NCBI RefSeq assembly: GCF_003951315.1
Contig: NZ_QLJH01000069.1
Location: 1-6,036, forward strand
Source: Sphingomonas sp. S-NIH.Pt15_0812
GTDB lineage: Bacteria > Pseudomonadota > Alphaproteobacteria > Sphingomonadales > Sphingomonadaceae
Direction: 5' to 3'
DNA: 6,036 nucleotides
Shown here: piece by piece, positions 5,314 to 6,036 of the stretch
Numbering within the stretch: position 1 is the first letter of the stretch
Layout: each line of letters begins with the position of its first letter
Notes under the pieces: generated by a model
The model's database searches: none
Told to the model about the DNA's origin: nothing
What the model saw: only the letters and a program-made list of their open reading frames with translations
Made by a program: the position numbers and the translations under genes

Positions 5314-5336
5314 GCTTTAAACCATGTACAAAGCAT
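5312..5336 (+). repeat. Inverted repeat ATGCTTT / AAAGCAT upstream of the GAF gene
   Basis: Perfect 7-bp arms at 5312-5318 and 5330-5336 around an 11-base centre. If A5311 bulges out, GC (5309-5310) and GC (5337-5338) extend the pairing to nine. It overlaps the predicted transcription start, so it could be an operator for a dimeric regulator or a 5' hairpin in the mRNA. Confidence 0.45.
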
Positions 5337-5392
5337 GCGTCTCATGTCACCAGAGGCCGGCAGGACAAACCGATCGAGCATGGGGGGACAGC

Positions 5393-5926
5393 ATGAGCAT
5401 CAGCTATTACACGCCGCCCCCCCGCCCCGCCGACGAATCGGCCCGCGAAGCAGCGGTGCGCCGCTCGGGTGCGATCGGCCTTCCCAACCATCCGGTGCTC
5501 AGGGCCATCGTCAATCAGGTCTGCCGGCAATTCCATGCCAGCACTTGCGCGGTCACCATCGTCTATGAAGAGTGGCAATATGTGATCGTCGGCCATGGCA
5601 TCGACATCGGTCCCTATAGCCGTCGCACCTCCTTTTGCGGCCACGCGATCCTCGAACCGACGGAAGTGTTCTGCATCGCCGATGCCAGCCACGATCCGCG
5701 CTTTGCCGGCAACCCGCTGACCGAGTCGGAGGGTGGCGTCCAATTCTATGCCGGCGCGCCGATCCTCTATGACGGTCAGCCGATCGGCGTGCTCTGCGTC
5801 ACCGACGAGACGGCGCGCCCCGCCCTGACCCCGGAGGAGCGCCGTCATCTCGATCGCTGCGCGCGCGCGGTCGGCACGGCGATCGACCAGGCCGGCGCTG
5901 GCCAGTCGGACCCGCTCTTCTCCTGA
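5393..5926 (+). CDS. Stand-alone GAF-domain protein
   Basis: A 177-residue soluble protein made of one GAF domain (about residues 33-168) with a Pro-rich N-terminal tail (YYTPPPRPADE). Features shared with GAF domains that usually sit in front of histidine kinases or GGDEF modules are RRTSFCGHAIL (77-87), FCIADASHDPRFAGNP (93-108), VQFYAGAPIL (116-125) and PIGVLCVTDETAR (130-142), followed by a C-terminal helix LTPEERRHLDRCARAVGTAI. No output domain follows, so it would act by binding a ligand or a partner; the ligand is unknown. The free-methionine sulfoxide reductase GAF motif is not seen. The ATG at 5393 has a GGGGGGA about four bases upstream. An in-frame ATG at 5324 has no ribosome binding site and would add a tail lying in the inverted repeat. 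It is transcribed away from the phage-type cluster. It should not be confused with GafA, an RcGTA activator that is not named after this domain. Confidence 0.88.
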   Translation: MSISYYTPPPRPADESAREAAVRRSGAIGLPNHPVLRAIVNQVCRQFHASTCAVTIVYEEWQYVIVGHGIDIGPYSRRTSFCGHAILEPTEVFCIADASHDPRFAGNPLTESEGGVQFYAGAPILYDGQPIGVLCVTDETARPALTPEERRHLDRCARAVGTAIDQAGAGQSDPLFS

Positions 5927-5953
5927 TCGCCTTAGGCGCGTAGCATCCGGGCC

Positions 5954-6036
5954 ATGACGCGCCTCCTGATGCTCCCCGCCCTGCTGCTCGCCACCGCCCA
6001 GACGGCGGTACCGACGCCGCCCCACGCCCCCAATTC
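5954..6036 (+). CDS. Start of a probable exported protein, cut by window edge
   Basis: ATG at 5954 opens 27 codons to the edge: MTRLLMLPALLLATAQTAVP followed by TPPHAPN. The single basic residue, the Leu/Ala-rich core of about twelve residues and an Ala-x-Ala-like region around ATAQTA look like a secretion signal, with a Pro-rich start of the mature protein. It begins 27 bp after the GAF gene on the same strand and might be cotranscribed. The ribosome binding site is weak (CCGGGCC region). The function cannot be told from this fragment. Confidence 0.55.
   Translation, partial: MTRLLMLPALLLATAQTAVPTPPHAPN

Noticed and set aside
5290..5325. A CtrA-type binding site (TTAA at 5293-5296 and 5317-5320; AAACCAT at 5319-5325)
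   Set aside because: The two TTAA elements are 20 bases apart instead of seven, and the half-site has an extra A, so the CtrA consensus is not met.
5393..5926. Identifying the GAF-domain gene as the GTA activator GafA
   Set aside because: GafA of Rhodobacter is a DNA-binding regulator unrelated to GAF domains; this protein has no DNA-binding domain.
5927..5953. CGCC-TTA-GGCG inverted repeat (5928-5938) as a terminator for the GAF gene
   Set aside because: The stem is only four base pairs with a three-base loop and no T-run follows; it is too weak to call.
5342..6025. Minus-strand 227-codon frame opposite the GAF gene
   Set aside because: It mirrors the GAF coding frame, has shadow-type composition and would run through the AT-rich control region side without a ribosome binding site.
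1..6036. CRISPR arrays, tRNA genes, insertion sequences
   Set aside because: No regularly spaced repeats, cloverleaf-like sequence with a CCA-type end, transposase motif or terminal inverted repeats were seen on either strand.

Overview
The window is GC-rich DNA, very likely from a sphingomonad alphaproteobacterium (Sphingomonas or a close relative). That placement is an inference from base composition and from the character of the phage-type proteins; there is no rRNA or other marker to prove it. Most of the window (positions 1 to about 5240, read on the minus strand) is the head-morphogenesis half of a gene cluster that resembles the Rhodobacter capsulatus gene transfer agent (RcGTA). In transcription order it holds small terminase (g1-like), large terminase (g2), portal (g3), prohead protease (g4), HK97-type major capsid protein (g5), a short head-tail connector (g6-like) and a DUF3168 tail-terminator-type protein (g8-like) that runs off the left edge. 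No integrase, repressor, replication or lysis gene is visible, and a host-type gene lies directly upstream. This fits a domesticated GTA better than an active prophage, but the tail half lies outside the window.

The cluster is tightly packed. Three junctions are 4-bp NTGA overlaps, in which the start codon shares bases with the preceding stop: ATGA between the terminase genes, CTGA between portal and protease, and GTGA between connector and tail terminator. The CTGA junction implies that the prohead protease starts at a rare CTG codon. Genes g3.5 and g7 of RcGTA have no counterpart here, and both the connector and the N-terminal delta region of the capsid protein are unusually short.

The probable control region is the AT-rich stretch at 5200-5390. 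A minus-strand promoter (TTGACA, 17-bp spacer, TACATA) lies at 5239-5211. It is followed by a roughly 100-nt leader holding a long GC-rich hairpin (5136-5185) and a strong ribosome binding site for the small terminase. A second non-coding stretch, 1768-1837, separates protease and capsid. It contains two perfect DnaA boxes (TTATCCACA on the coding strand) in the same orientation plus a hairpin, so the capsid gene may carry its own control point linked to DnaA.

Divergently, on the plus strand, lies a stand-alone GAF-domain protein (5393-5926) whose leader carries a 7-bp-arm inverted repeat. The window ends in the first 27 codons of a probable exported protein (from 5954). The terminase genes would cut and pump DNA through the portal into a capsid built from the major capsid protein and matured by the protease; the connector and tail terminator then join head and tail. 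The GAF gene has no demonstrated link to the cluster apart from the shared intergenic region.
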